Under the pieces are notes generated by a model, which was not told the DNA's origin, ran no database searches, and saw nothing but the letters and a program-made list of their open reading frames with translations. DNA of 64,000 nucleotides from an uncultured Bacillota bacterium (GTDB lineage: Bacteria; Bacillota_I; Bacilli_A; RF39; UBA660): assembly GCA_958428295.1 (NCBI GenBank), contig CAUAFL010000004.1, positions 38,157-102,156 on the forward strand, given 5' to 3'. The translations under genes were made by a program, and so were the position numbers. Of this stretch, positions 42,421-51,254 are shown in pieces (position 1 is the first letter of the stretch; each line of letters opens with the position of its first letter).

Positions 42421-44583
42421 TTAGCAATCTATACTTGTTAGCGGTAATAAACTTAAGCTTACTTTTTTCTTCTCCTGATCAACTTTTTCTACATAGCAGT
42501 CAACAATATCCCCAACGGCAAATTTTTCTGAAGGGTGGCGAAGATATTGGTGACATAATTTAGAGATATGTGCTAATCCATCATTTTTAAGACCAATATC
42601 AATAAAAAGACCAAAATCGACAACATTACGTACTGTTCCCTGTAATTTATCGCCTATTTTTAAGTCTTCTAGGTGTAGAATATCATTTCTTAACACTGGC
42701 TGAGGGTATTGATCTCGAGGATCTCTTTCTGGTTGTTTTAAGGCCATAATAATATCTTCTAGCGTATAGCTATCAATTGTTAGTTCCTTAGCTAATTGCG
42801 TTGTATCAATCTGGTTTAAAGCAGCAATTAAAGCTTGACTGCCTAGATCGGCTAGAGTAAATCCTAAATGTTTTAGTAAGGCATTTGTTTTAGCATAACT
42901 CTCAGGATGGATAGCAGTTCTATCTAACGGATTAGTTCCATCAATAATCCGCATAAAGCCAATAGCTTGTTGATATATTTTAGCACTCATTCCTTTCACA
43001 GTTAATAATTCATCCCGGTTTTGATATTTTCCTAGCTTATCGCGGGTTGCTAATAAGCTTTCAATAACACGGTTAGACAAACCAGACACATAGCTTAGTA
43101 AGGAGCGACTAGCAGTATTAATATTTACTCCTACTTGATTCACGGCTTTGGTGACAATAAAGTTCAAGGATTCATCTAACTTCTTCTGTTGAACATCATG
43201 TTGATATAAGCCAACCCCTATACTTTTAGGATCAATTTTTACTAATTCACTGAGAGCATCTTGAATGCGGCGTCCAATACTAATGGCACTGCGCTTTTCT
43301 ACTGTTAAATCAGGAAACTCAGCAATGGCAACTAAAGAGGCCGAATAGACAGAGGCTCCAGCTTCACTAACGATGATATATTCGACTTTTCTCTTTGCTT
43401 CTTTAATTGTTGTGGCAATAAAAGCTTCACTTTCTCTTGAGGCTGTTCCATTCCCTATCGCAATAATGTCTACTTGATATTTTTCTATTAATTCTAAAAT
43501 TTTTTTCTTAGCGTTAACAATATCATTATGGGGCTCTGTTGGATAAATTACCGCAATTTCTAATGGTTTTCCCGTTTTATCAAGGACGGCTAATTTACAA
43601 CCAGTACGAAAAGCAGGATCATAGCCAAGTACTACTTTTTCTTTTAAAGGCGGCGTTAATAATAAATTTTCAACGTTGCTAGCAAAATTTTCGATGGCTC
43701 GCTGTTCCCCTTTTTCTTTTAATTCAGCACGAATTTCTCGTTCCACGCTTGGCATAATTAATCGTTTAAGACTATCTTTTAAAGCATTTTCTACAATTTC
43801 TTTCACAAAAGAATTTTTATTAGGAACGATTTTTTGATTAAGATACGTTTCAATTTTTACTAATTCATAATCTAGTTTCACCCCAAGAACGCCTTCTTTT
43901 TCTCCCCGATTAAGTGCTAAAATTCGATGTGGTTTTAGTCCTTTTATAGGTTCACTGTATGCATAATACTGCTCAAAGACCCCTAAGTCATCCTTACTAT
44001 TTTTCTTCTCTTTGCTGGCAATTGTGGCATTATTCCATAGAAAGCGCCGGATCCATTGTCGATAGTTAGCATTATCACTAAACCACTCGGCAATAATATA
44101 ACTAGCTCCCGTTACTGCTTCTGCTACTGTTTTTACTTGCTCTGTTATAAAGGGGTGAGCCAAGTCTTCAATGGTTCCTTGTTCAGGAAAAGACATGATC
44201 ATTTTAGCTAGTGGTTCTAATCCCAGCGCTATTGCTTCTGTTGCTTTCGTTTTTTTCTTTTCTTTATATGGACGGTATAAGTCCTCTACTTCAATTAATT
44301 TTTGGCAAGAAAGAATCGCTTGTTCTAATTCTTCCGTCAATAGCTCTTTTTCTTTAATTAAGCGAATGACGTCTTCTTTACGTTTCAATAAATTTATTTG
44401 ATATTGATAAACCTCATCAATTTTACGAATTGCCTCTTCATCTAAGGCACCGGTAGCTTCTTTTCTATATCGTGCAATAAAAGGAATGGTATTTCCTTCT
44501 TCTAAAAGTGTTAAAACAGTGGTAACTTGTTTCGTCGTAATTTGTAAATTATTACTGATTTCAGTAATGATTCTCTCCTTCAT
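42421..44583 (-). CDS. tex: Tex-family RNA-binding protein (S1 domain)
   Basis: This 720-residue protein has the Tex N-terminal HTH-like region (IPFIARYRKEATGALDEE), the YqgF/RNase-H-like domain (VLGYDPAFRTGCKLAVLD), HhH repeats (ASRSLLSYVSGLSNRVIESL) and a C-terminal S1 domain (GTVRNVVDFGLFIDIGLKNDGLAHIS). Tex influences transcription and RNA turnover. The ATG at 44583 has GGAGG 9 bases upstream; the TTG at 44598 does not. Confidence 0.94.
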   Translation of the reverse strand: MKERIITEISNNLQITTKQVTTVLTLLEEGNTIPFIARYRKEATGALDEEAIRKIDEVYQYQINLLKRKEDVIRLIKEKELLTEELEQAILSCQKLIEVEDLYRPYKEKKKTKATEAIALGLEPLAKMIMSFPEQGTIEDLAHPFITEQVKTVAEAVTGASYIIAEWFSDNANYRQWIRRFLWNNATIASKEKKNSKDDLGVFEQYYAYSEPIKGLKPHRILALNRGEKEGVLGVKLDYELVKIETYLNQKIVPNKNSFVKEIVENALKDSLKRLIMPSVEREIRAELKEKGEQRAIENFASNVENLLLTPPLKEKVVLGYDPAFRTGCKLAVLDKTGKPLEIAVIYPTEPHNDIVNAKKKILELIEKYQVDIIAIGNGTASRESEAFIATTIKEAKRKVEYIIVSEAGASVYSASLVAIAEFPDLTVEKRSAISIGRRIQDALSELVKIDPKSIGVGLYQHDVQQKKLDESLNFIVTKAVNQVGVNINTASRSLLSYVSGLSNRVIESLLATRDKLGKYQNRDELLTVKGMSAKIYQQAIGFMRIIDGTNPLDRTAIHPESYAKTNALLKHLGFTLADLGSQALIAALNQIDTTQLAKELTIDSYTLEDIIMALKQPERDPRDQYPQPVLRNDILHLEDLKIGDKLQGTVRNVVDFGLFIDIGLKNDGLAHISKLCHQYLRHPSEKFAVGDIVDCYVEKVDQEKKKVSLSLLPLTSIDC

Positions 44584-45061
44584 TATTACATCCTCCAATT
44601 ATTACACTTGCTTAAAATAAGTTAATAAATTATATAAACAAGGTAAGTTCGTATAAGATAATTGTACAAAATTTCTGACGAAAAGTCTCTATTTAAAAAT
44701 AAAGTTTTTGCAAAATAAAAAGGCTTGGTTCAAAAAATGAGAGGTAGAAGTGAGGCTACTATAAAGAACTGCATATTCATTATTAACAAATTTCTTAATT
44801 GCTATGAAGATACTATTAAAATTAGCAAATTGACTATTGACGATTTAACAAAACACTTCAGGAAATATTTTTTGGATAAAATTAAAAGAGTGCCAAAAAA
44901 ATATGATGTGCAATATCATCAATCGTGATATCCTCTTTCAAGTTCGCTTCAATAATATAATGGCTTTTTGAATAATTTCCATCCAGTTCATGCAATCACT
45001 TACCCTTCCGTTCGTACTTCCATATTACCGAATTCTAGAAAGCATTGCCCGACTTTCTATG
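44584..45061. other. Long gap with integrase remnant
   Basis: Besides the integrase fragment at 44725-44928, the stretch to 45061 has only short open frames on both strands. A minus-strand stretch (about 44880-44985) can be read as IIEANLKEDITIDDIAHH, which could be a second decayed gene. No promoter or terminator pair is convincing. Confidence 0.4.
44725..44928 (+). pseudogene. Tyrosine recombinase fragment (N-terminal SAM-like domain)
   Basis: The 67-residue frame contains RGRSEATIKNCIFIINKFLN, then a linker and ISKLTIDDLTKHFRKYFLDK. This is the core-binding domain of XerC/D-type integrases, and it stops where the catalytic domain should begin. No catalytic Arg, His or Tyr domain follows. 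It is a remnant of a lost element. Confidence 0.6.
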
Positions 45062-46687
45062 CTATTTTTTGTCCTCTATGGTTGCCGATTCAACAAACCG
45101 TATTTTTTTCGCATTATAATCAACTTCAACGATACTACCAAGAGGAAGAATACCAATTGGTAAGGCATGACCAATATTTACATTATAAAGAACTGGTAAA
45201 CTAGAACTTGCAAACTCTTCTAAAACTTTGTGGTAGACCTCTTTATACTCTTCATAATACTTTTCTTCTTGCGGCTTTCCAACCAAAATTCCTTTTATTA
45301 CCTTAAAAGTACCTTGCGCACCTAAATTTCTCAAGTAGTGAAGTAATAAAGATGGTTCCATCTTCTCATCACTTGTTTCAAGTAGTAAAATTTTATCTTG
45401 CCAATCTTCTAGAGTCGGCCATATCTCTGTTCCTATTATCATGGAAAAAACGTCAATACAGCCTCCTAAAATTTCACCTTGTATTATCCCACTTCCCTGT
45501 AAAACTTCATAGCCATGTTTTTCTTCTAATAATTTTTTCTCTATATTCCTATTTTCTTCACTCCAGTTTACAAAATCACGCGACCAAACAGGACTTGATT
45601 TCACTTCATAATTCATAGTATCATGAAACAAGATATCAAAGACAGCTTGCTTCGTATAATCAAACATTTTAACATATTCTCCAAAATCGCACATAATAGC
45701 AGGCCCATAAAAGGAAACAAGACCTGCCTTATGCATAATGAAATGACTAACTGTAGAATCGGAGTAACCCATGAAAATCTTTGGGTTTTCTCTTATGATA
45801 GTATAGTCGATATAAGGAAGAATTCGAATAGAATCATCCCCGCCAATAGCACAAAAAATAGCGGCCACACTTTTATCCTGAAAAGCTTCCATTAAATCTT
45901 GTGCTCTTAACTCTGGATGTTGATAAACAAAAGATGTTCCCTTCAAAGCATGCGGCATCGGCTGAACTTCCAAACCAAATTCTTCCTCCAACCGTTTCTT
46001 GGCAATTTCGTACTTATGAATAAGTGCTTCATCTCCTAAGCCACCCCAAGATAAGCTTACAATTGCAATTTTATCTCCCTTTTTTAATCGTCTTGGTCTT
46101 TCCTTTTTCATTTTTATTTTTCCTCCTTCTTGAGTATTCAGCTTATGCAAAAGCTCCTTCGTTTCGTTTAATAGATATTTTCCTTGATACTGTAATATTT
46201 CCTGTTGATAAAGAATTAGCATCCGTAAAGCCTGATCGATATCTTGATAGGCAACCCGAGCGGCTTTCGTAAGAGTCTCATTTCGGTTTTTTCGAGCAAC
46301 TTTATCAGCAATAAAAACAATTTTAGCAAGCGGAGTCATCAAAACATGCCCAATGGCATGATAACGAATGGCATCGCAAATTTCTTCATCAAATCCATAA
46401 ATTTCTTTCGTTAGCACTGCTCCAATTTCAGCATGAGCAACTTCAGAATAACTAGAATTCATAAATTTTAAAGGCACCTTACCCAAATGCTGCCACTTGT
46501 CTTTTTCTTGCGGATCAAACTCCCTAGCAACATCATGAAGAAGTCCCGCTATATAAGCTTTTTCTTCATCTAATTGATAATGCTTCGCTAACTCCTTCGC
46601 TTCCGCTGCGACTAATAAACAATGTTCATAGCGAAATGGTGATAGTTGTCTTTTTAAATCCTTTTTCAACTCTTCTATCTTTTTCAT
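45062..46687 (-). CDS. YqeK-type HD phosphohydrolase fused to an S66 LD-carboxypeptidase-like domain
   Basis: This 541-residue protein has an N-terminal part (~1-190) that is YqeK: RYEHCLLVAAEAKELA, AGLLHDVAREF, AIRYHAIGH and ADKVARKNRNE, which hydrolyse symmetrical Ap4A-type dinucleotides. Residues ~195-541 form a peptidase S66 domain with GDKIAIVSLS, FCAIGGDDSIRILPYID, KIFMGYSDSTV (nucleophile Ser) and the Glu/His region LLLETSDEK..IGHALPIG, as in LD-carboxypeptidase or MccF. No stop separates them. An internal GGAGG lies before an in-frame ATG at the junction, so the peptidase may also be made alone. The start at 46687 has GGAG 6 bases upstream. Confidence 0.8.
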   Translation of the reverse strand: MKKIEELKKDLKRQLSPFRYEHCLLVAAEAKELAKHYQLDEEKAYIAGLLHDVAREFDPQEKDKWQHLGKVPLKFMNSSYSEVAHAEIGAVLTKEIYGFDEEICDAIRYHAIGHVLMTPLAKIVFIADKVARKNRNETLTKAARVAYQDIDQALRMLILYQQEILQYQGKYLLNETKELLHKLNTQEGGKIKMKKERPRRLKKGDKIAIVSLSWGGLGDEALIHKYEIAKKRLEEEFGLEVQPMPHALKGTSFVYQHPELRAQDLMEAFQDKSVAAIFCAIGGDDSIRILPYIDYTIIRENPKIFMGYSDSTVSHFIMHKAGLVSFYGPAIMCDFGEYVKMFDYTKQAVFDILFHDTMNYEVKSSPVWSRDFVNWSEENRNIEKKLLEEKHGYEVLQGSGIIQGEILGGCIDVFSMIIGTEIWPTLEDWQDKILLLETSDEKMEPSLLLHYLRNLGAQGTFKVIKGILVGKPQEEKYYEEYKEVYHKVLEEFASSSLPVLYNVNIGHALPIGILPLGSIVEVDYNAKKIRFVESATIEDKK

Positions 46688-46754
46688 TTTTATCTCCACT
46701 TTAGAAAAATTATTTGTTAAAAAGATTCCTACTTGAAATAAAACATCTTTTTCT

Positions 46755-47039
46755 TTATAATGTAATAATTTTAACAACTTTGGCTTCTGAATCATTATTT
46801 TTATAACGATAAACAACGACCTGCTTTTCATCCGCCGCTACACCATAGCATTCTAAATCGTTAATCGGTACTTGGCAACATAAATACATTGCCTTATCAT
46901 CGAGAACTTTACCTATCGTTTTGTCTGGCAATTCACATTCCATATTCACATAGGCGCCTGGAAGTTCACAAAATTCTTCGACTTGTTCTAATTCCTTAAT
47001 TCCTAACCCATTTAAAATAGTTCTAATTTTTTCTTGCAT
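46755..47039 (-). CDS. Hypothetical 94-residue protein
   Basis: A small acidic protein with Cys residues in FCELPG, NMECEL and YLCCQV and a C-terminal EAKVVKIITL strand. No known motif. It is 67 bases upstream of the YqeK fusion on the same strand, and the DUF5131 gene precedes it. The ATG has AGGAG 6 bases upstream. The family is not recognised. Confidence 0.55.
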   Translation of the reverse strand: MQEKIRTILNGLGIKELEQVEEFCELPGAYVNMECELPDKTIGKVLDDKAMYLCCQVPINDLECYGVAADEKQVVVYRYKNNDSEAKVVKIITL

Positions 47040-47075
47040 AATTTCTCCTATATCTATTATAGAACATCTTCTTTT

Positions 47076-47789
47076 CTAAGAAAAGAAAAGATTGATTTTA
47101 GCTTCACGAGCCTGTTTACACAAATCCTTTGTCTGTAATTTATACATCTTACCATCTTTCATAAAATAGGTGCCACACTGTCGAAATTCAAAATTTACTT
47201 TTTTCCTTTGACATTGTTCACGAATCGATAGTACCCAGTCATAAGAAAGAGGACGTGCAAAACGATCAGACTCTCCTCCTACAACCACGAGTTCTATGCC
47301 ATCAAGGTAAACTTCTAGGCTGATATCTTCTAATAGTGGTTGGGCGGTAATACATTTATGTTTGATGGGTAAGGTTTGAAAAAGAGAGAGTCTTTTATCA
47401 ACTGCTTTCTGATTTTCAACCGTACAACAAACAACAACATTATCATAGCCCTCACCCCAATCAGGTGGAATACAGTAAAGAAAGCGTTCAATTCTTTTTG
47501 TCAAAAATAAGAAGGTACAATCTGGTCGATTTTTGATCATTTTCCAGCATTCGGGCCGCCACAAATCAGCCTCTTCAATTAAAAAATCAGTAGAAAAACA
47601 TAAATAGACAAGACCTGCTTTCATTTTATAGGTTCCATTTTTTAATTTTTCTAGCGGTTTATAAAAATCTTTGGTTTTAACAATATCGCTTGTATTGATA
47701 CCTCGTTTTAAATCACCTTTATGAATATAACAATACTTGCAACCTTCACTATATTTTTTACAACCACGCCATGGATTCCAAAACGACAT
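47076..47789 (-). CDS. DUF5131 / Gp37-Gp68 family protein (radical-SAM-like)
   Basis: This 237-residue protein begins MSFWNPWRGCKKYSEGCKYCY, the C-x6-C-x2-C Fe-S motif typical of DUF5131. It continues with PDCTFLFLTKRIERF, TAQPLLEDI and GGESDRFARPL. Members occur in phages and chromosomes; the reaction is not defined. GAGGGCAA precedes the ATG. It is 22 bases downstream of the MerR gene and may share its transcript. Confidence 0.85.
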   Translation of the reverse strand: MSFWNPWRGCKKYSEGCKYCYIHKGDLKRGINTSDIVKTKDFYKPLEKLKNGTYKMKAGLVYLCFSTDFLIEEADLWRPECWKMIKNRPDCTFLFLTKRIERFLYCIPPDWGEGYDNVVVCCTVENQKAVDKRLSLFQTLPIKHKCITAQPLLEDISLEVYLDGIELVVVGGESDRFARPLSYDWVLSIREQCQRKKVNFEFRQCGTYFMKDGKMYKLQTKDLCKQAREAKINLFFS

Positions 47790-47811
47790 ATTGCCCTCCT
47801 TAAAAACTATT

Positions 47812-48606
47812 TTATTTTTGAATCGGAACTTGTATCTCGGTCAACCAATCTTCTTCATTTTCTTTATTCCACATACCATCAATATAGCGTTCTCTAGGAG
47901 ATTCAATCATTTGATAATGATTTTCTTCTATATACTTCATAATAGCGCTATAAGCACTTGATAACCCAGCATAAGTTCCTTTGTGATAAAGACAAACCGC
48001 ATGAACTGGCTTTAATATTTCAAACTTAATCGTATCATTTTCTACTCCTTTACTTTCAACAGCTTGGGCATAACGAATCTTAATATCATGGTCTTTAAAT
48101 TCTTTATCCAAATAAGATACATAACAGTAATCCGGCTTAATACATTGTAACGTCGGATTCGTCTTTTTACATTCCTTTGCAGAATCGATAATAAATTTTG
48201 GCAAACAAGAAAAATCTTTAATTGTCCCCTCTTTGTAATAGACCGTGTAAGTTGGTAATTCTTTCATAATAATTTCATACTTCATATTTTTCTCCTCCAA
48301 TAAGTAATGAATTTGGGATAGCTGTGTACGATATAAAATAAGATTTTCTTCAATCTCGCTTTTGCGTTTCATCAAAAATTCTTTCATCCTTGTAGTTTCT
48401 AAAATCGTTTTAATATCTTTAATCGATAACCCCAATTGTCGTAACGCGATGATTCTTGATAAAGCAATTAATTGTCCACTCTCATAATAACGATAACCCG
48501 TTTCTTCATCAACAAAGGAAGGAATTAACAATCTTTCTTTTTCATAGTACCTTAGTGTTTTAATTGTCACTTTTGCTAAAACTGAAAACTCACCTATTTT
48601 ATACAT
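47812..48606 (-). CDS. MerR-family regulator with GyrI-like effector domain
   Basis: This 264-residue protein has the winged HTH MYKIGEFSVLAKVTIKTLRYYE and a dimer coiled coil (~85-115). A C-terminal GyrI-like domain follows, with the Glu-bearing YSAIMKYIEENHYQM and HAVCLYHKGTYAGL. BmrR-type proteins of this design bind drugs or lipophilic cations and activate transport genes. The target is unknown. ATG at 48606 has GGGAGGTGG upstream; longer starts do not. Confidence 0.9.
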   Translation of the reverse strand: MYKIGEFSVLAKVTIKTLRYYEKERLLIPSFVDEETGYRYYESGQLIALSRIIALRQLGLSIKDIKTILETTRMKEFLMKRKSEIEENLILYRTQLSQIHYLLEEKNMKYEIIMKELPTYTVYYKEGTIKDFSCLPKFIIDSAKECKKTNPTLQCIKPDYCYVSYLDKEFKDHDIKIRYAQAVESKGVENDTIKFEILKPVHAVCLYHKGTYAGLSSAYSAIMKYIEENHYQMIESPRERYIDGMWNKENEEDWLTEIQVPIQK

Positions 48607-48970
48607 ATTTCCACCTCCCAAATTCATCATACTAAATGCCCTAAGGGGAGAGTCAAGCTTCTCTTTGTTGATATTCTGTACCACAATTTTTACAACTCAT
48701 TTTAAGATGATAACTTTTGAATTTTTCCGAAAGAATTGTGATAAGCGATCTATATTCTATGGATAACAAAGTCAATTTTTCACTTGTACGTGCTGGGATA
48801 GAATCGATCCATTCCAGTAACCTAAGCCTTTTACATCCACGTTGGCAAACACCTAGTTCAAAGTAATGTAATAAAACCAACCATCATAATTCGTTTTTCA
48901 TCTAGTATAAAGTTGGGTAAGTAGTAAGAGAAAAAAGAAATATACAAAAAAGAGTTGCTTTTGTATCTTT
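48607..48970. other. 364-base gap upstream of merR
   Basis: It contains the merR ribosome site and a minus-strand 75-codon open frame (48653-48880) whose end, MSCKNCGTEYQQ, resembles a zinc-ribbon tail. That frame has no good ribosome site and overlaps the merR leader, so it is probably a remnant or chance frame. No strong hairpin or promoter was found. Confidence 0.4.
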
Positions 48971-49651
48971 TTAAATATTCCAACCAACTCGTATAATTTC
49001 AAATTCAGCTTTTTTACTAACCCCATATTGATAGGCTTCCTTACTGGTTTTAAATAATAAGTCAAACGCAAATTTCTTATTTTCACTGCGCCCAATATCG
49101 GGTCCTCGATCAAGAACAATTGCCATAAAACTGCCTACATTAGTATTGGATACTTTGACTATCGTGCCAAAGGGATATTCCTTGCCAGCTGCTAAAATTC
49201 GTAATTCTTTGTATGTTTTATCATAATAAGTGATTGTATCTTTAATGTAGTAACCAGAGCTAGTATAATCTCCAATATCAGCACCATAACCGCTCATTTT
49301 ACCGGTAAAAATATCCCCCACAACAGCGGTAATAGAGTCAGAATTATTAGATGGTAGTTCTTGTTTTGGAACTGTTTCTATTGGTGCTTGTTCTTCATTC
49401 GTGTTAGAAATAGCTGATTTTTTTGGTACTTGCTTACTCACACTAGCAATGGGAGGGGGTACTGTTTTTGTTTCCTCTGTTAACACTTCTGTTGTGACAG
49501 TTTCACTTTCTTTAATTCCTAGTCTGTCACTAGAAATATAGTTTAACTTACTGTCCACTCTTATTGTTTTTGTACAAGGTGTTGTTGTAGTAATTGTCAA
49601 TAAAGTAACCATAACAATGATTGTATTTAAAACTGGTATTATCTTTTTCAT
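48971..49651 (-). CDS. 3D-domain (RlpA-like) secreted protein
   Basis: This 226-residue protein has a signal or anchor helix (~5-22), a Pro/Thr/Glu-rich linker (~55-110) and a C-terminal double-psi beta-barrel with GKMSGYGADIGD, GKEYPFGTIVKVSN and AIVLDRGPDIG. Related 3D/RlpA domains act on or bind peptidoglycan. AGGGAT precedes the ATG. The neighbouring murE also belongs to wall metabolism. Confidence 0.8.
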   Translation of the reverse strand: MKKIIPVLNTIIVMVTLLTITTTTPCTKTIRVDSKLNYISSDRLGIKESETVTTEVLTEETKTVPPPIASVSKQVPKKSAISNTNEEQAPIETVPKQELPSNNSDSITAVVGDIFTGKMSGYGADIGDYTSSGYYIKDTITYYDKTYKELRILAAGKEYPFGTIVKVSNTNVGSFMAIVLDRGPDIGRSENKKFAFDLLFKTSKEAYQYGVSKKAEFEIIRVGWNI

Positions 49652-49718
49652 GTCTAATCCCTCAAAGTTATTGTACCATTTTATTTTCTATACTACAAAT
49701 GTTGACATATTATTGATG

Positions 49719-51161
49719 TCAATCATTTGTAAATTTAGAAGTGGGTAGCGTATTTTGATAATAGTCTTCTATCACTTCATAGTCAGAGTACGGTACATAG
49801 TTTGTCCCTAGTGCCATATAATTATCGCGCCCTTTGCCAGCTATTAAAATAAGGTCGTCTTCTTCTGCCATAGCAAGAGCGGTAGTGATTGCCTCCCGGC
49901 GGTCAATGATCCGTTGATAATTTTTTTTAGGACTAGTTCCTATTAAATCATCAATGATTTTATTCACGTCTTCTTCTCGAGGATCATCCATTGTGAAAAT
50001 CACAAAATCAGATTTATCTAGTACTATCTGACCCATAGCTGGACGCTTTTGTTGTTCTCTTCCTCCAGCAGAGCCAGTCACTGTAATAATACGATGTTTT
50101 TTCACTTTATTTAAATAGCAAAGGATCTTCTCCAGTGCATCTGGCGTATGGGCATAATCAAGCATGACAGTATATTTTTTAAAAAAAGGTAAAATCTCCA
50201 TCCGGCCTTCAATTTGGGTTAGGGTTTCGATCTTTTTAAGCATTTCTTTCAAATCTTTTTTACTAGCCAGAGTTACTAAAAGAGCGGCTGCTAAGTTTAG
50301 TACATTAAATGAGCCAATGAAGGGACTTTTTACTTGGTATTCTTGCCCATCAAATACAAAGGTAATAAGGGTATGATCAACAGCTTCTTCATATTTTTTG
50401 ATAAATAGGGTATCTTCTTTACGAAAGCCATAACTCCAAATTGTTCCATTCGCAACATTCTTTACTCGTTCATAATATTGATCACCACTATTTAAAATAG
50501 TATAGCCATCTTCTTTTACTTGACGAAAAAGTTGACACTTACAGTCAATATAATTTTCTAGTGTTTTATGAATATTCAAATGATCTTCCGTAATATTACT
50601 TAGGACAGCTATATCATAGTCTATTTGATCTAAACGATGCCGGAAAAAGGCTTCACTACTGGCTTCCATACAAACTTGGCAGCAACCAGCCGTTACAAAT
50701 TCTGCTAAATAGCGATATAAGCGATCTACATCCGGTGTTGTATTACGAATAAATTCTTTTTTACCGTGATATTTTTTGCCATTAGTACCTAAATAAGCGC
50801 AACTGTCTCCTAATAACTGATAGACAATTTCAGCAATGGTAGTTTTGCCATTAGTACCCGTAACACCAATCATTTGCAGTTTTTGATAGGGATAATCATA
50901 AAACTTGGCACAAAGTTTTAATAACTCTTGGTTCGTATTTTCTACTTTAATAATAGGTACCGTTTTAGGCGCTATTTCACGACTGACAACAATAGCTACC
51001 GCACCTTTGGCAATAGCCTCATCGATATACTCATGTCGATCGACATTTACTCCCATTGTACAGACAAATAGATCCCCTTTCTCAACTTCTTTGGAATTAA
51101 TTTTAATTCCCGTAATTAAGCGATCATCTTCTATGTCATATAATTCATTTAATTTTTTCAT
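49719..51161 (-). CDS. murE: MurE UDP-MurNAc-tripeptide ligase
   Basis: This 480-residue Mur ligase adds the third residue to UDP-MurNAc-dipeptide. The ATP loop is GVTGTNGKTTIAEIVYQLL, the carbamylated-Lys region has the Glu/Lys set, and TPDVDRL and the C-terminal DYAHTPDAL are present. The amino-acid-selecting box is DDPREED, not the DNPR of diaminopimelate enzymes, so the third residue may be Lys or another diamino acid. ATG at 51161 has AGGTGAG 4 bases upstream. Confidence 0.92.
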   Translation of the reverse strand: MKKLNELYDIEDDRLITGIKINSKEVEKGDLFVCTMGVNVDRHEYIDEAIAKGAVAIVVSREIAPKTVPIIKVENTNQELLKLCAKFYDYPYQKLQMIGVTGTNGKTTIAEIVYQLLGDSCAYLGTNGKKYHGKKEFIRNTTPDVDRLYRYLAEFVTAGCCQVCMEASSEAFFRHRLDQIDYDIAVLSNITEDHLNIHKTLENYIDCKCQLFRQVKEDGYTILNSGDQYYERVKNVANGTIWSYGFRKEDTLFIKKYEEAVDHTLITFVFDGQEYQVKSPFIGSFNVLNLAAALLVTLASKKDLKEMLKKIETLTQIEGRMEILPFFKKYTVMLDYAHTPDALEKILCYLNKVKKHRIITVTGSAGGREQQKRPAMGQIVLDKSDFVIFTMDDPREEDVNKIIDDLIGTSPKKNYQRIIDRREAITTALAMAEEDDLILIAGKGRDNYMALGTNYVPYSDYEVIEDYYQNTLPTSKFTND

Positions 51162-51254
51162 TTTCTCACCTACTATAAAATACCACAAAATCGCTGTTTG
51201 GTTCCTATTTTTATTATACCGGGAAACTTTCCAAAAGACAAATGTCAGTGAAAT

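Noticed and set aside
44880..44985. Minus-strand peptide IIEANLKEDITIDDIAHH that looks like a regulator fragment
   Set aside because: Too short, no start site, and overlaps the integrase relic on the other strand.
48653..48880. 75-codon minus-strand frame ending MSCKNCGTEYQQ
   Set aside because: No ribosome site, runs into the merR leader, and only the tail looks protein-like.
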